DNA of 64,000 nucleotides from Fragilaria crotonensis. Lineage: Eukaryota > Bacillariophyta > Fragilariophyceae > Fragilariales > Fragilariaceae. The position numbers and the translations under genes were made by a program. This document shows positions 10,236 through 20,276 of this stretch, in pieces. How positions within the stretch are numbered: the first letter of the stretch is position 1; every line of letters begins with the position of its first letter. The notes beneath the pieces were generated by a model. That model saw only the letters and a list, made by a program, of their open reading frames with translations. It was not told the DNA's origin and ran no database searches. Location of the stretch: NCBI GenBank assembly GCA_022925895.1, contig JAKSYS010000043.1:62001-126000 (forward strand). Direction: 5' to 3'.

Positions 10236-11588
10236 ATGGCAGCTGGAGATCAACCGATTGCAGATAAGGATGACGAGGACAGGATCTTATCAGGGTGGGC
10301 ACCCAGGAAGTCAGATTTGGGTCGGTTCACCTCGGCGCGAAACGGTGACAACCTGATGGTCCCGTTCGAGTGCGATTTTTGTGTGTTTGGAAAATTGTTC
10401 GATCATACTCCTGACCCGGCAAATGAAAAGGATATCTTTGCGTTAGCTTGTATTCGAAGAGTTATACTGGATGCCTTTTGGAGTCGAGCTCGGTCCACGG
10501 TCGATTCGAACACGGCTAAGGTTCGGGAGGGGTTAGCGTTATCAAGGGACATGGGTATGCGAGGCCCCGCTGAACCCCCAGGTCCATTGCCAAAGACTGA
10601 CCACTGCGGTTATGAGGTGGCAATCCAGATTGTGGTGTCCTCGTTGGGAGCAGGACGGTACTCAGAAACCCACAAACAATGGGACACGGTTAGGCGCTTC
10701 AGATCCGCGTACTCCAACCAGGTTAGAGCGGCGCGGGACGCAAATGCAAACCCCATTGTGTTGACGGACGCCGAAGGAAAGTCGTACCAGCGTATTGGGC
10801 GAGACGCATGTGGGTCCTTGTGGTTTTATAGATTCACTCTGGGATGTCGCAAGAGGATGGGCCAGGACTGGCGGCCCAATCAGGCCATCAGCGTAACTTT
10901 GATCCACGAAGTCCTCAAGAAGACTGAGGAACGGGCGAAAAGAGAACAGGATCTAGAAGGGCGTCAGAAATGGGTTCTAGCTGGTGGATATTTTTGCATC
11001 TGTTTCGTGCTTTCCCTGAGAAGTCCGGAGGGACTTATGGCGGATCTCGAGGGTTTGATCAGGTACCACGACGAAGGTAGCACCGAAGTAGTGATCCCAT
11101 TGCTTGGCCGATTCAAAGGAGAGCATCATGCGAAGCAGCATCTTCTGACTTCGAAGGGTACGACTGGTTCCGGAATAAGGATGAAGCAATGGGTGCGACG
11201 TGTGTTGGCGGTTCACAAAGCAAGTAGAAGAACAACGGGACCGGTGTTTGTCAATCCTGAAGGTTATCAGTCCTCCACAGCAGAAATGAACGAACTGTTC
11301 TTGCAGGTGCTCAGTGAAATCTACGAAGAACAACCCGACATGTTTGGGATCGATGTCAATGGAGCAAGTGACTTACCGGACAAGTTTAATGTATTCAGAT
11401 CTTTCCGCCGGGGATCCGAGTCAAGAGCAGTCGCTATGAAAGTGTCCGAGGCCGACAGATACGTTGTGAATCGGTGGAAGAAGAAGGAGGCAGCAGGAGC
11501 AAACAAGACCTCGCACGCTATTGACCAGCATTACGTCGACATAACGTTGGTCAAGGAGGCGTTTCTGAGGTATACGGAGGCCATGTGA
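10236..11588 (+). CDS. Retroelement ORF4, tyrosine recombinase
   Basis: The frame carries an N-terminal helical part and a C-terminal catalytic region with the spaced Arg / His-x-x-Arg / Tyr-like pattern of DIRS-order recombinases: TSKGTTGSGIRMKQWVRRVL, FNVFRSFRRGSESRAVAMKV, then NRWKKKEAAG and a final IDQHYVDITL. This enzyme class joins a circular DNA copy to the target without target duplication, which is what the flanks show. The ATG at 10236 is chosen as the start; the frame is open somewhat upstream, overlapping the previous ORF. Confidence 0.82.
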   Translation: MAAGDQPIADKDDEDRILSGWAPRKSDLGRFTSARNGDNLMVPFECDFCVFGKLFDHTPDPANEKDIFALACIRRVILDAFWSRARSTVDSNTAKVREGLALSRDMGMRGPAEPPGPLPKTDHCGYEVAIQIVVSSLGAGRYSETHKQWDTVRRFRSAYSNQVRAARDANANPIVLTDAEGKSYQRIGRDACGSLWFYRFTLGCRKRMGQDWRPNQAISVTLIHEVLKKTEERAKREQDLEGRQKWVLAGGYFCICFVLSLRSPEGLMADLEGLIRYHDEGSTEVVIPLLGRFKGEHHAKQHLLTSKGTTGSGIRMKQWVRRVLAVHKASRRTTGPVFVNPEGYQSSTAEMNELFLQVLSEIYEEQPDMFGIDVNGASDLPDKFNVFRSFRRGSESRAVAMKVSEADRYVVNRWKKKEAAGANKTSHAIDQHYVDITLVKEAFLRYTEAM

Positions 11589-11796
11589 TTGAGTAACTGG
11601 GAGATCATGCTTGCAACTCCAGCAACGTTTGCTGGGTGCCGGCGGTTCTTGTGGTTAGGAAGGTGACGCTGCGTCACGCTTCTCGGAGGCAAAGTTGGTT
11701 GAGAGCTAACCTCCGCTTTGATGTCGATTACAGGGGCCATTATTTATGCAATGCCTTCCCCGCCGGTCAAGGGAAGGTCTGGTGGTTCTCGTGGTG
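11589..11796. other. Retroelement spacer between ORF4 and B1
   Basis: About 200 bases of non-coding DNA that probably hold the 3' untranslated part of the ORFs. No structure beyond short GT-rich runs is visible. Confidence 0.5.
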
Positions 11797-12291
11797 GGGG
11801 GTTTCGAGTTCAAAGTCCGAGTTATAAGTTCGAGCGATATAACTCGGACTTGGAAGTCACTATTTTGGACCGATCGATCGAGCGTGACGCTTCTGGGAAG
11901 CAACTCACTCGAGCAGGTACATTTCCTCCCGACATCATTCCCGCTCGGCCGTTGACTTAGGTCCGACGAGATGGAATGGAAGTGGGACTCAAGGAGAACA
12001 ACCCTTTCGGCTCAGGACAAGAACTTTCGCGAACCCATGCGTCGATGCATGCCCTGAGGAGGGATAGATACAGAACGGTACTTGGGTACTGTGCTACTGT
12101 TCCCCCATTACACTGGTTGATTCATACTACCTATATGAATTGACCTATGAGATATCATCAACGACAACCGCAAGGTCAGCCATCAAGCAGTGATTGGTTT
12201 GATCTTGCAGGTGGCTAGGTTACTACTAACTAGCCGAATCAATATATATTTGTGAGACCAGTTTATTGTCGAAACGTGAAAGCAGAATCCT
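11797..12291 (+). repeat. B1 repeat of the retroelement
   Basis: Matches 12770-13263 (B2) with a single-base length difference. It contains TCGAGTTCAAAGTCCGAG and ends AAGCAGAATCCT, overlapping the first bases of A2. Confidence 0.88.
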
Positions 12292-12722
12292 CCGCGTACC
12301 TACAGGTCAAGATGGATACTGGGGCACAAGAGACAGTACACCGGTAACTTATAATATATGTTGATTCGATTCACTCCTTTTCTACTACGTCTGACACATG
12401 CACCGCTTTGCAAAAAAGGTTCTATCATGACGTAGTAGTGGCCATCGGTGGTCCACAGATCATGTGCCAACAATACTTCTGTTGCTGGACTACAGAAAAG
12501 GAACAAGACAGATTTTGTCCGTGAGTTACACACCAAGCCATCAGGTTACGTGAAGGCTGCCTTTACCGATGGAAACCAGTTACTGAGAAGTGATCAGTTA
12601 CCAGTTACTCATCAAAAGGGCAGCAGGACGACACACCGTTCACTCTTTGGCTCTAGCCTTTATCTTCGGACCGTACATCCAAGGCCTATCGCTAGCGAAG
12701 CCATCAAGCAGTTTTTATTTTC
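12289..12722 (+). repeat. A2 repeat of the retroelement
   Basis: Second copy of the A1 terminal repeat. It lies between B1 and B2, as expected for a split-direct-repeat element. Confidence 0.88.
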
Positions 12723-12769
12723 CCCACCCACCATCCCTTTCTTTCCTCCGCGAGTGGTGCTTTCCCGGA

Positions 12770-13263
12770 GGGGGTTTCGAGTTCAAAGTCCGAGTTATAA
12801 GTTCGAGCGATATAACTCGGACTTGGAAGTCACTATTTTGACCGATCGATCGAGCGTGACGCTTCTGGGAAGCAACTCACTCGAGCAGGTACATTTCCTC
12901 CCGACATCATTCCCGCTCGGCCGTTGACTTAGGTCCGACGAGATGGAATGGAAGTGGGACTCAAGGAGAACAACCCTTTCGGCTCAGGACAAGAACTTTC
13001 GCGAACCCATGCGTCGATGCATGCCCTGAGGAGGGATAGATACAGAACGGTACTTGGGTACTGTGCTACTGTTCCCCCATTACACTGGTTGATTCATACT
13101 ACCTATATGAATTGACCTATGAGATATCATCAACGACAACCGCAAGGTCAGCCATCAAGCAGTGATTGGTTTGATCTTGCAGGTGGCTAGGTTACTACTA
13201 ACTAGCCGAATCAATATATATTTGTGAGACCAGTTTATTGTCGAAACGTGAAAGCAGAATCCT
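12770..13263 (+). repeat. B2 terminal repeat of the retroelement
   Basis: Right end of the element, a copy of B1. A 47-bp spacer separates it from A2. Its end runs directly into ATCTAAATTCGCAG, the right half of the empty-site sequence. Confidence 0.88.
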
Positions 13264-13310
13264 ATCTAAATTCGCAGTAAGCATGGAATAGTAGAAATGT
13301 ACGTACGACA

Positions 13311-13548
13311 AATTCGGCTAGAAAAAAATGAAAGAAGGCTTGGAAAAATGCACTGGTATCGACTGGTATGACAATCCGATGGGAATGAATTCTTCACGTT
13401 TGATTCTTATGGAATTACTTGAGATACTCCGTCGCATTCGAATGGAATCTTCTCATTAGGAATCGTCAAGATACATATGTTTTCGAGCTGTTTCTTAAAT
13501 TTTCTTAAGTTTTCTCAAACTTTCTTAAGAAACTTTAAGAAGATTTGA
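13311..13548. other. Intergenic, CTTAA/CTCA-rich tract
   Basis: From about 13490 the DNA is a loose repeat of TTTCTTAA and TTTCTCAA words. The same words resume on the far side of the MITE (about 14015-14115), so the MITE landed inside this tract. Confidence 0.6.
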
Positions 13549-13959
13549 GGGCGTGTCCATTCGGGTTTTTTTCACATCCAAGTTTCCAAGTTTCCAAGTG
13601 ATCGAACAAGTCGAATTTGGGTTCGATTTGCTTGGTCGATGTAGTGTCCATTCAAAAGGAGAATCGAGTTCCGAACTCCCAAGTTTTACTTCCGAGTAGA
13701 GTTGAATGCTTGGGAGTAGAGTCATTTCAAAATTTTCTGGCATTGCGAACATGAGTGTCGTATCCACCGGATTAGCTGGTACAGGCAACAGGTTATGAAA
13801 CTTGATTTCTGAACTTAAAATCTCGTTAACTTGGATGTCCAAGTTAACGAAAGACGAGTCCCACGAAACACAAAATCCAAGTTGAATCACGAGTCGACTA
13901 GTTCGATCACTTCGAAACTTGGAAACTTGGATGTGAAAAAAACCCGAATGGACACGCCC
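13549..13959. mobile_element. Harbinger/Tourist-like MITE, 411 bp
   Basis: The ends are long inverted repeats that begin GGGCGTGTCCATTCGGG and continue through TTTTTTTCACATCCAAG for roughly 60 bp. The flanks show a 3-bp direct repeat TGA (13546-13548 and 13960-13962). GGGCGTGT-type ends with a 3-bp duplication fit PIF/Harbinger non-autonomous elements. A 121-codon minus-strand frame runs through it but has no protein signature and is best read as chance. Confidence 0.78.
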
Positions 13960-13962
13960 TGA

Positions 13963-14642
13963 GTTGCTTATAAAATCTCAAATAATCTACGTGAACCTGG
14001 TAATAAAATCGCACCTTCTTAAATTTTCTTAAATAATCTCAAACTTTCTCAATCGGACGTGAGAAAAAAGAAGTTTCTCATATTTTCTTAAACTTTCTCA
14101 TTCTTTCTCAACTTTACTTAACGCAAGATTCCTATCTGTAACTCTTGTTCGAAAACAATTTGTCCGAACGATAGTCTGCCAACGAGGACAAAATGAATTT
14201 ACCGTATTGTAGAACAAGCTCGTGTGTAGGAAGGTGAAGTTGATATTGGTATGACACAAATACTTAATAGACAAACATATTATACATAATCATTCAGGAT
14301 TTTTACATAGAAGTCTCTGAGGTGCGTCACGTTTTGACATGAGATCTGATCGTAAATTAAAGAATTTCGTGGTTGAGACATTTTCAATATGCACTGACAA
14401 ATTCTACCAATCCTGTACGGAGTACGATGCACTATGTCGCAGGAATTCCGGAACCTCCAGGTACTTGTACTGTACACACATCACATGCATAAACAAAACA
14501 TGCACAAATGAAACATACCTACCGTAGTACACGACACACGACCATCAATGTTCAACTACGAGTACAGAATACTAAAATACAGTACGTTCGAGTACAGTAC
14601 AAGTACAAAGTCCTTGTCACGCCCTATGTATATTTATTGATA
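13963..14642. other. Intergenic AT-rich DNA, no gene seen
   Basis: It holds the rest of the CTTAA/CTCA-rich tract, then AT-rich unique DNA, then a stretch rich in GTAC words (about 14465-14610). Confidence 0.5.
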
Positions 14643-14942
14643 TATCCTACTACAGTATATTATAAATTAATTGTGTGCGTGCGTGCGTCTGTTACGGAGT
14701 ATGACCACTCTGGGGTACTGGATCAAATCATACATGCATACTGGAGTACCAATACTCCGTAAGCGATGTCGGTAAGATTTGCATATACGTAGTTGCGTCA
14801 GTGCGTGCGTCTGTTACGGAGTATGACCAATGACCACTCTGGGGTACTCCGAGTACTGCACTACTTGCGTATAGTACACACAACCGTGCACAACCCATAC
14901 CGTACACGTATTCCAAAAGTCCGACCAATTGGGAATTGGGAG
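14643..14942. repeat. Dispersed repeat, copy A
   Basis: About 300 bp that recurs at 25761-26091 with scattered indels. Each copy holds two internal copies of a motif with GTTACGGAGTATGACCACTC, and each ends ACGTATTCCAAAAGTCCGAC then CAATTGGGA. There is no coding capacity and no clear terminal inverted repeat. A partial third copy lies near 21640-21705. It could be a short non-autonomous element of unknown type. Confidence 0.8.
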
Positions 14943-15280
14943 GCACCAATTACTGTCTTACTGTAGTATTGTATGTCAGTAGGTTGAACGTGAAGACATC
15001 AGTACTGTGACGTGGGCGCTGACGTCAAATTGGTGAAACCTAATCGGACCCCATGTATTCGATACAGCACTACTCCGGTTTCCGGTAGAAATATAGTATT
15101 CGACGATTGTGTTTTGCATGGCCGGTTATCAGGTGGCGGATGGCGGGACAGCACAATAACAAATCACAACAAACCCACAGCCAACAACAGCTCAACAGCG
15201 GTATCGAGAACTCCGAGGCATCATTTTTGTTTCTATCATCGGACACCAAACCAACCAGTCTCACACAATTCTGCGACACG
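14943..15280. promoter_or_regulatory. Region upstream of EMC10
   Basis: About 340 bases before the EMC10 start. The frame is open upstream of the chosen ATG, but the signal peptide begins at 15281, so the rest is probably 5' UTR and promoter. No TATA-like motif stands out. Confidence 0.4.
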
Positions 15281-16169
15281 ATGAGTATAGCTATCCGTGT
15301 TATTGTTGCTGTTCTCCAGCTCTCCTTTTGTGCGGCAAACAAATCGTGGCAACTCCTGCATTCCCTTGACTCCGGAAAGTCCTTCTCGTCACGAGGAACG
15401 GTGTCGTTGGCCTTGAACGACGCAGGCGAAGTTGAGATAAGTGTGGCAAATGCTGACAGTTGCCTGGATTTGCAGACAGTCAACTCTCTTGCAGGAGGTC
15501 TTTATCAAATCAAGCTCATAAAGGACAATGACGAGTCGACGGCTGTTTTGACTAGCGTACCGGCTTGTCAAGTTCGTCGCGCCAACTTTCGGTACGTGGA
15601 TGTACTTCATTTCATCTTCTTCCTCGATGAAAATACAGATGTAGAAACGGCCACATGTACCTCTTTACACACCATACTCACAAATCTCGTTCTCTAGCGA
15701 TGAAATGACAGTGACACTCAATTCTCAAGCCGATGCCGTTTCGGTCTCTTACACTCCTCTGGTGTCCCCGTTGGCACCAAAATGTCAGGAATTGTCTCCC
15801 CTAGATGAGGTTCCAACTTTCAAGTCGACAATCACGTTTGAAACTGCCACACCTGGAATGTTGATCCCTACTCTGTTGCCTCCAACGAAACCTCCCGTGG
15901 GGCTCAAATTCTTTGCTCGCTCGCAAGGTGCTGCAGACATTCCCGGCATCACCAAACCAGCCACCGACACGGGACCCAAGGGAATATTGATGAAGTACTG
16001 GTACATTATTTTGCCGATCTTCATCATGATGATGACTGCAGGTGGGGAAGAACCACCACGAGGCGCAGCAGGTCCAGGGGGCACCGCGACTCCAGTGGCT
16101 GCTGTGGCGGCATCCGCGGGAGAAGCAGCACCATCCAACGGAAAATCGAGACGAGGTAAGAGAGGGTAA
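15281..16169 (+). CDS. EMC10: ER membrane protein complex subunit 10 (EMC10)
   Basis: Two exons (15281-15591 and 15698-16169) join across a 106-nt GT-AG intron, giving ...RRANFRDEMTVTLNS. The protein starts with a signal peptide (MSIAIRVIVAVLQLSFCAA). A lumenal beta-rich domain follows, with SLDSGKSFSSRGTVSLAL, LAGGLYQIKLI and TSVPACQV, all in the positions of animal EMC10. Near the end comes KYWYIILPIFIMMMTAG, the family's single transmembrane segment, then a Gly/Ala-rich basic tail. EMC10 is a lumenal-facing subunit of the complex that inserts tail-anchored and polytopic membrane proteins into the ER. Length (about 260 residues) fits the family. The ATG at 15281 places the signal peptide at the N-terminus. 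Confidence 0.9.
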
Positions 16170-16505
16170 GGTAAACAGCTTCTACTAGAGTGCTCCAATG
16201 CTCCATACTCGTCAAGGAGCCTTATTATGACTGAATTAGCTGCAGCACTGCCATCATGGGCTCCAACTGCAAGGTGCATGTTTATATGGCGGGACTTCCC
16301 TCCTAAACCGACAACAACCGGAAGGAAGCCTATGCAAAACCTCCAAGTATATTGGCGTAGACACAGCCCAGAAAACAGAAGCACTTCAATGGGTATCGTA
16401 GAAACAGAAATAAAGAATTTTGGATAAGAGCTACACGTGCTCGAAATTCTTCATCACCGTGGCATGCACCAGCCCGGCAAGCTCCTCCTACGGCCGCAAA
16501 CATTT

Positions 16506-17186
16506 CTAACAGAACAATGAATTAAGGGACCTCCTCGGCAACATTTCGCCGTCGGATTCGGGATCTTCCGAGAGCCCCTCCTCCCACAAAGGCAATTCGG
16601 AGGCTTTTCGGGAGAACGGAACTGTATCTGCACTGGACGACGAGGAGCTTGAAGAAGATTTTGAATCTTTGCTCGACGAGGCAATGTTGCTCGAAGATTT
16701 GAGGTCTGCACTTAGCGAAGTGGCATCGTCGCTGGATGACTTGGAGTCTGCACTTAGCAAAGTGGAATCTTCGCTGAATGACTTGGATTCTGCACTTGAT
16801 GAAGCGGGAACATTGCTAGACGATGATCCACTGAACGAGTGCATCAAATGATGCGTTTTGAGGCCAAACATACTTATGATCAAACCATTGTGAGGACCAG
16901 CAGGTTCTCCACCAGCACGCGAGCTGCCATCGTGGTGCTTGTCTGATTCATCATGAAGGTCCATTGGTGGAGGACCCCAGGGGTGACGGTGCTTTCCTGG
17001 ACCATTAGGACCCCACGGATGGTGATGGTGCTTACCTGGACCAGGCAGGCCCCACAGATGGTGATGGTCTTTACCTGGACCAGGAGGGCCCCACGGATGG
17101 TGATGAGGATGGTGCATGCCGGGGTTGTGATTGTGATTATGGTGGTGGACAGGAGGGTGCACGGAAGATCCCGAATTCGACGGCAA
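16506..17186 (-). CDS. His-Trp-Gly-Pro repeat / Ser-rich protein, function unknown
   Basis: The N-terminal half is His/Pro-rich with about four 12-13-residue units of the form HHHPWGPPGPGK, preceded by HHHNHNHN. The second half is Ser-rich with repeats of SADSKSSSDDA type and a run of serines, then a charged end (SEDPESDGEMLPRR). The frame's first codon at 17186 is not ATG; the first in-frame ATG is at 17117, so either translation starts there or an upstream exon is missing. Histidine-tryptophan-glycine units recall copper-binding octarepeats, so metal binding is a plausible but untested role. Both ends of the ORF lie inside a pair of 47-bp inverted repeats. Confidence 0.5.
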   Translation of the reverse strand: MPSNSGSSVHPPVHHHNHNHNPGMHHPHHHPWGPPGPGKDHHHLWGLPGPGKHHHHPWGPNGPGKHRHPWGPPPMDLHDESDKHHDGSSRAGGEPAGPHNGLIISMFGLKTHHLMHSFSGSSSSNVPASSSAESKSFSEDSTLLSADSKSSSDDATSLSADLKSSSNIASSSKDSKSSSSSSSSSADTVPFSRKASELPLWEEGLSEDPESDGEMLPRRSLNSLFC

Positions 17187-17208
17187 AATGTTGCCGAGGA
17201 GGTCCCTT
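16524..17208. repeat. 47-bp inverted repeats bounding the His/Ser-rich ORF
   Basis: Left arm 16524-16570 and right arm 17162-17208 are inverted copies with about two mismatches, starting AAGGGACCTCCTCGGCAACA. They flank 685 bp in total. No obvious target duplication lies outside. They could be terminal repeats of a small element or the product of a local inversion-duplication. Confidence 0.8.
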
Positions 17209-17222
17209 GGAACTACAATTGA

Positions 17223-18140
17223 GCAGTTTAGATATGTTCCTGTTCAGGAATCATATAACAAAAAATCTGGACTCCTTACCGACTTCGTTGCTATTTCACA
17301 TTGTACTCCGATGTGTGGGCACTTATTTAAAACTCGTGGCGGAGTTTGAGGGCATGAAAAATGAAAACATTTCTCTGGAACTATGACGACCTGAATGCTT
17401 CACAATTTCGTTTCAGTTGAGGGGTATTGGTGCATATTGATATCATTACACAGCTTCTTGGTGAGTGCGTTCCATCAACAGTGTACTTGTACCGACCCGA
17501 CCGCCGCAACACTACCAGTACTTCTCTGACCACAACATAAACGAGTACATAGGTCTACTTGTACGGAGCTGTGGAGTACATGTACTAGTACCTGGTACAA
17601 CGTACGTACTAGTAGACTGCCTATCATCCGCGCAGCGCACGACTCAATTGGTACAGACTCCGAGTACAAGTGTTCTGTACTACGAAGCCGCATATTTTAG
17701 TACAGTTATGAACATGTTTCATGGGTACAAGTACACAGTACTCGTACGGCGTACAAGTCTCTCTCTATTATTTTAGTAGTACTGTAGTCATACGAAAAGG
17801 CTTCTGCGAACCGTCAGATGCGCTTTCAGATTCCACTCGCACAGGGGCACAGGGGGGGAGGGGTTCGAAATGTCCGCCGCTTCCAAAATTTGACCAGATT
17901 CGGTGTCGTTGAATCGTACACGAACGACATACGAAACTCGAGTAGCATAGTTGTACGCCAAGTACTGTAGGCCTTCACATACTCAACGAAGCAACCCCTT
18001 CCAAGTTCCAAGGCCATCTCCGATTCTCCAGTCGAAATCCACCCTCATCACTCATCGTGGTGTGGTAGTTGCAATCTCATACACAATTTCGTTTCGCATT
18101 TGCGCTCGAGAGATAGTGCAAACGCTAGTAGCTATACTCC
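17223..18140. other. Intergenic, GTAC-rich core
   Basis: About 17480-17770 is dense in GTAC-centred words (AGTACT, GTACTTGTAC, GGTACA). The last 300 bases before 18141 probably hold the promoter of the next gene. No gene is seen. Confidence 0.5.
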
Positions 18141-18914
18141 ATGGACAGTCACGTAGTATACCAAGCTGTCCCCATTGACTTGAATGAATACTTTTCGTCT
18201 TCCGGACAGTCGTCGTTGCTGCCGACATTCGGTGGGAATAGGAACAATCGCGACGACGATGACAACCGCAAGAAACTTTACCTTTTAGGAGGTCTCGTTG
18301 TTGCCTTGATTCTTTTGCTCGTGATTGTTCTTCCTATAGTGCACCACCATCACAAGTCAGAACACCTTCATCTCTTCATGATGGACGTGACGAACGGGGG
18401 TGGTGGAAACGACCAGCAGGGTGAACCCCGAGTGTTATTGAAGCCAAGTGTGGAAAACCACGCGATCAATCAGGAGGATCACAGCAGCAACAAGTTCGTT
18501 GTTCCAATAAACGTTGACAATGTTGTCAATGATGACGAGGCAATGTTGTGGAGATTCGACTACCTCGATGACGACGAAGGCAGATTCGAGCAAAGAGACT
18601 ACATTCAGGAGGAGGAAGGAGAACGGGATGATGAGATCTTCCCGGAATACTATGAAATGGTGCCATTGGATGAGGACGAAGACGAAGAATTCGAAGCACA
18701 CCGTGATGCATTGGCTTTCGGAATCAAGGGCGGCGCCTCACCTAAGCTCTATGAAGGTGAAAACTATGACACCGACTTGGAAGTTTACAATCAGGAATTG
18801 GGAGCAGGAGTCTCTCCTGACCACAATAGAGTTGACGGCTTGTATCAAGGTAGTCACATCGACGGGAACCTCCTGTTCGATGACGAAGCAGAGCAGCAAG
18901 CGATGGCATACTGA
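18141..18914 (+). CDS. Single-pass membrane protein with acidic ectodomain, unknown
   Basis: The protein has 257 residues and starts at ATG 18141. A hydrophilic N-terminal part of about 45 residues with an acidic/basic RDDDDNRKK stretch comes first. One strong transmembrane segment follows (about residues 46-66, KLYLLGGLVVALILLLVIVL), then HHHHK, then a long acidic region with EEEGERDDE and DEDEDEEFE blocks. The lack of a signal peptide and the position of the basic residues suggest type II orientation (N-terminus in the cytosol), but the following HHHHK makes this uncertain. No known domain is recognised. Confidence 0.65.
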   Translation: MDSHVVYQAVPIDLNEYFSSSGQSSLLPTFGGNRNNRDDDDNRKKLYLLGGLVVALILLLVIVLPIVHHHHKSEHLHLFMMDVTNGGGGNDQQGEPRVLLKPSVENHAINQEDHSSNKFVVPINVDNVVNDDEAMLWRFDYLDDDEGRFEQRDYIQEEEGERDDEIFPEYYEMVPLDEDEDEEFEAHRDALAFGIKGGASPKLYEGENYDTDLEVYNQELGAGVSPDHNRVDGLYQGSHIDGNLLFDDEAEQQAMAY

Positions 18915-19496
18915 TAGACAAGGTATTGTTCAAGTGATATTCGGAGTAACAAGTCCAACGCAACATATTTTTGATCCTGGACTTGAAAAGTAGGACTTCA
19001 TAGTTTGTTGAAAGCAGAATACGTCGTATACCAAGTGCTGTCACCTGAAACTAGCCCGACGGTATCATTCCAGAACGATGTAGAATTGCATTTGAAGCGA
19101 AATTTCTGTGATCTTGTGAGAGATGGACACGCCCGAATGGCGTACTGGACGTGTTTTGGCCAATGCGAGGCGTATCCAGAATTTGTTGCGACAAAATGAT
19201 CTACAGTACCTCAGTTCCTCAGCGACTCTCCGCATTGTTGCAACAGTGAATTTACTAGCTGCTACAACAGATGAACGCATGTGCATTCTATCAGCATTAA
19301 AATAAATTGAAGTGGACTATTTCTCGCACAACTATTTAGGACGTACGGAGTACTCCAATATTTCTGACGGCACCATAAATCTGTCATAACTCTCTGATTC
19401 CTCTGTTGACATTCTGCCTACAACCAATCACATGATAAAGCTTGTGCGGTTCTTGATATTGTGTGAAACATGCATTGAATAACTGCTTCTTCGTTC
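18915..19496. other. Intergenic between convergent 3' ends
   Basis: Short frames only, none with protein signature. Probably 3' UTRs. Confidence 0.5.
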
Positions 19497-20276
19497 TTAA
19501 GAGTCCTTCTTGGCCTCGACAACAGAAGCAACGGATTCCCGAACTGCGGCACTTGCATCGGCTGCTACTTGGCTCGCGCTTTTCTTCGCGTCAGCCAGGG
19601 CGGCGTCAATCTTGGACTCGTTTTGCTTGAGAAAGTCTTTCAAAAAGGAGTCATACAAGAATTTCGCGCCCTTGGTTTGTGGCAACATGGCCCAAAGCAA
19701 AAAGGCAAGCTTGAATGCATAGTAGAATGGAATCCAATAGACGAGGAAGTCAATGAAGACCTCCATAATGGAGAAAAAGGCATAGACAACCCAGTAAATC
19801 AACCACTGTGTGTCCTCCCCTCTGTTTTTCGATTCAATAGCCTCGAATGACTTGTATGCAGGATACAAAAATCCAACGATACTACAAAGACTACCAGCAC
19901 CAATTCCCATGAAAATGAGCGTGCAAAAGATCAATACGCCACCGATCACGAGAAACTCCTTGGGAACTTTGACAACGTCCTATGAAAACAGAGAAAGGTA
20001 GAAAAATGAGATGAACTGAGCCACTCACGGGCGACGATTGGAGACGGTCGCCGTCGAGGCGACATCGTGAAAACGTTCAAAAGGAACAAATTCAGCACCA
20101 GCTACGTAGAACCAATACTACCTCAGACGCGGACACAGATTTTTTTTTGCCCTAACCATTCTCCTATTCCACAGGGGTGGTCGGCTTACCTCAGCGTTTT
20201 GTAGGATGGGTATTTGGTCCAACTTTGATCGGAAGGTGGACAGCTTGTCTTTGATCATCGCAACTGCAGAGTCCAT
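19497..20276 (-). CDS. REEP5 / TB2-DP1-HVA22 family ER-shaping protein
   Basis: Two exons (20190-20276 and 19497-19979) are joined over a 210-nt GT-AG intron in phase 0, giving ...PILQNAEDVVKVPKEF. The second exon holds the family core: hydrophobic hairpins VIGGVLIFCTLIFMGIG, then GFLYPAYKSFEAIESKN, DTQWLIYWVVYAFFS and WIPFYYAFKLAFLLWAMLPQ. An amphipathic Ala/Lys-rich tail follows, ending VVEAKKDS. This matches REEP5-type proteins in order and length (about 190 residues). They wedge into the ER membrane and keep tubules curved. In plants and yeast, HVA22 and Yop1 have the same role. Confidence 0.9.

Larger units (their letters stand above)
3490..13263 (+). mobile_element. DIRS-order tyrosine-recombinase retroelement with split direct repeats (PAT/Ngaro type)
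   Basis: The order is A1 repeat, four ORFs, B1, A2, B2. Here A1 (3490-3925) matches A2 (12289-12722), and B1 (11797-12291) matches B2 (12770-13263). This split-direct-repeat plan is specific to tyrosine-recombinase retroelements, which circularise and integrate by recombinase rather than by a DDE integrase. The protein parts agree: a long gag-like ORF, a reverse transcriptase with FVDD, a DIRS-type RNase H, and a recombinase with a SFRRG...R / QHYVD ending. There is no target-site duplication. The flanks join cleanly to recreate the sequence seen in the neighbouring tandem copy. Repeat pairs are almost identical, so the insertion is young, and the element looks whole. Confidence 0.88.

Noticed and set aside
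12448-12927. A 159-codon plus-strand frame across A2 and B2
   Set aside because: It lies wholly within the retroelement's terminal repeats and duplicates the upstream extension of ORF1 seen in A1; no separate product is likely.
13525-13890. A 121-codon minus-strand frame in the MITE
   Set aside because: It crosses the MITE border, has no known motif, and the element is non-autonomous.
19117-19141. GGACACGCCCGAATGG, resembling the MITE end
   Set aside because: Only about 10 bases match in order and no partner end or duplication lies nearby; likely chance.
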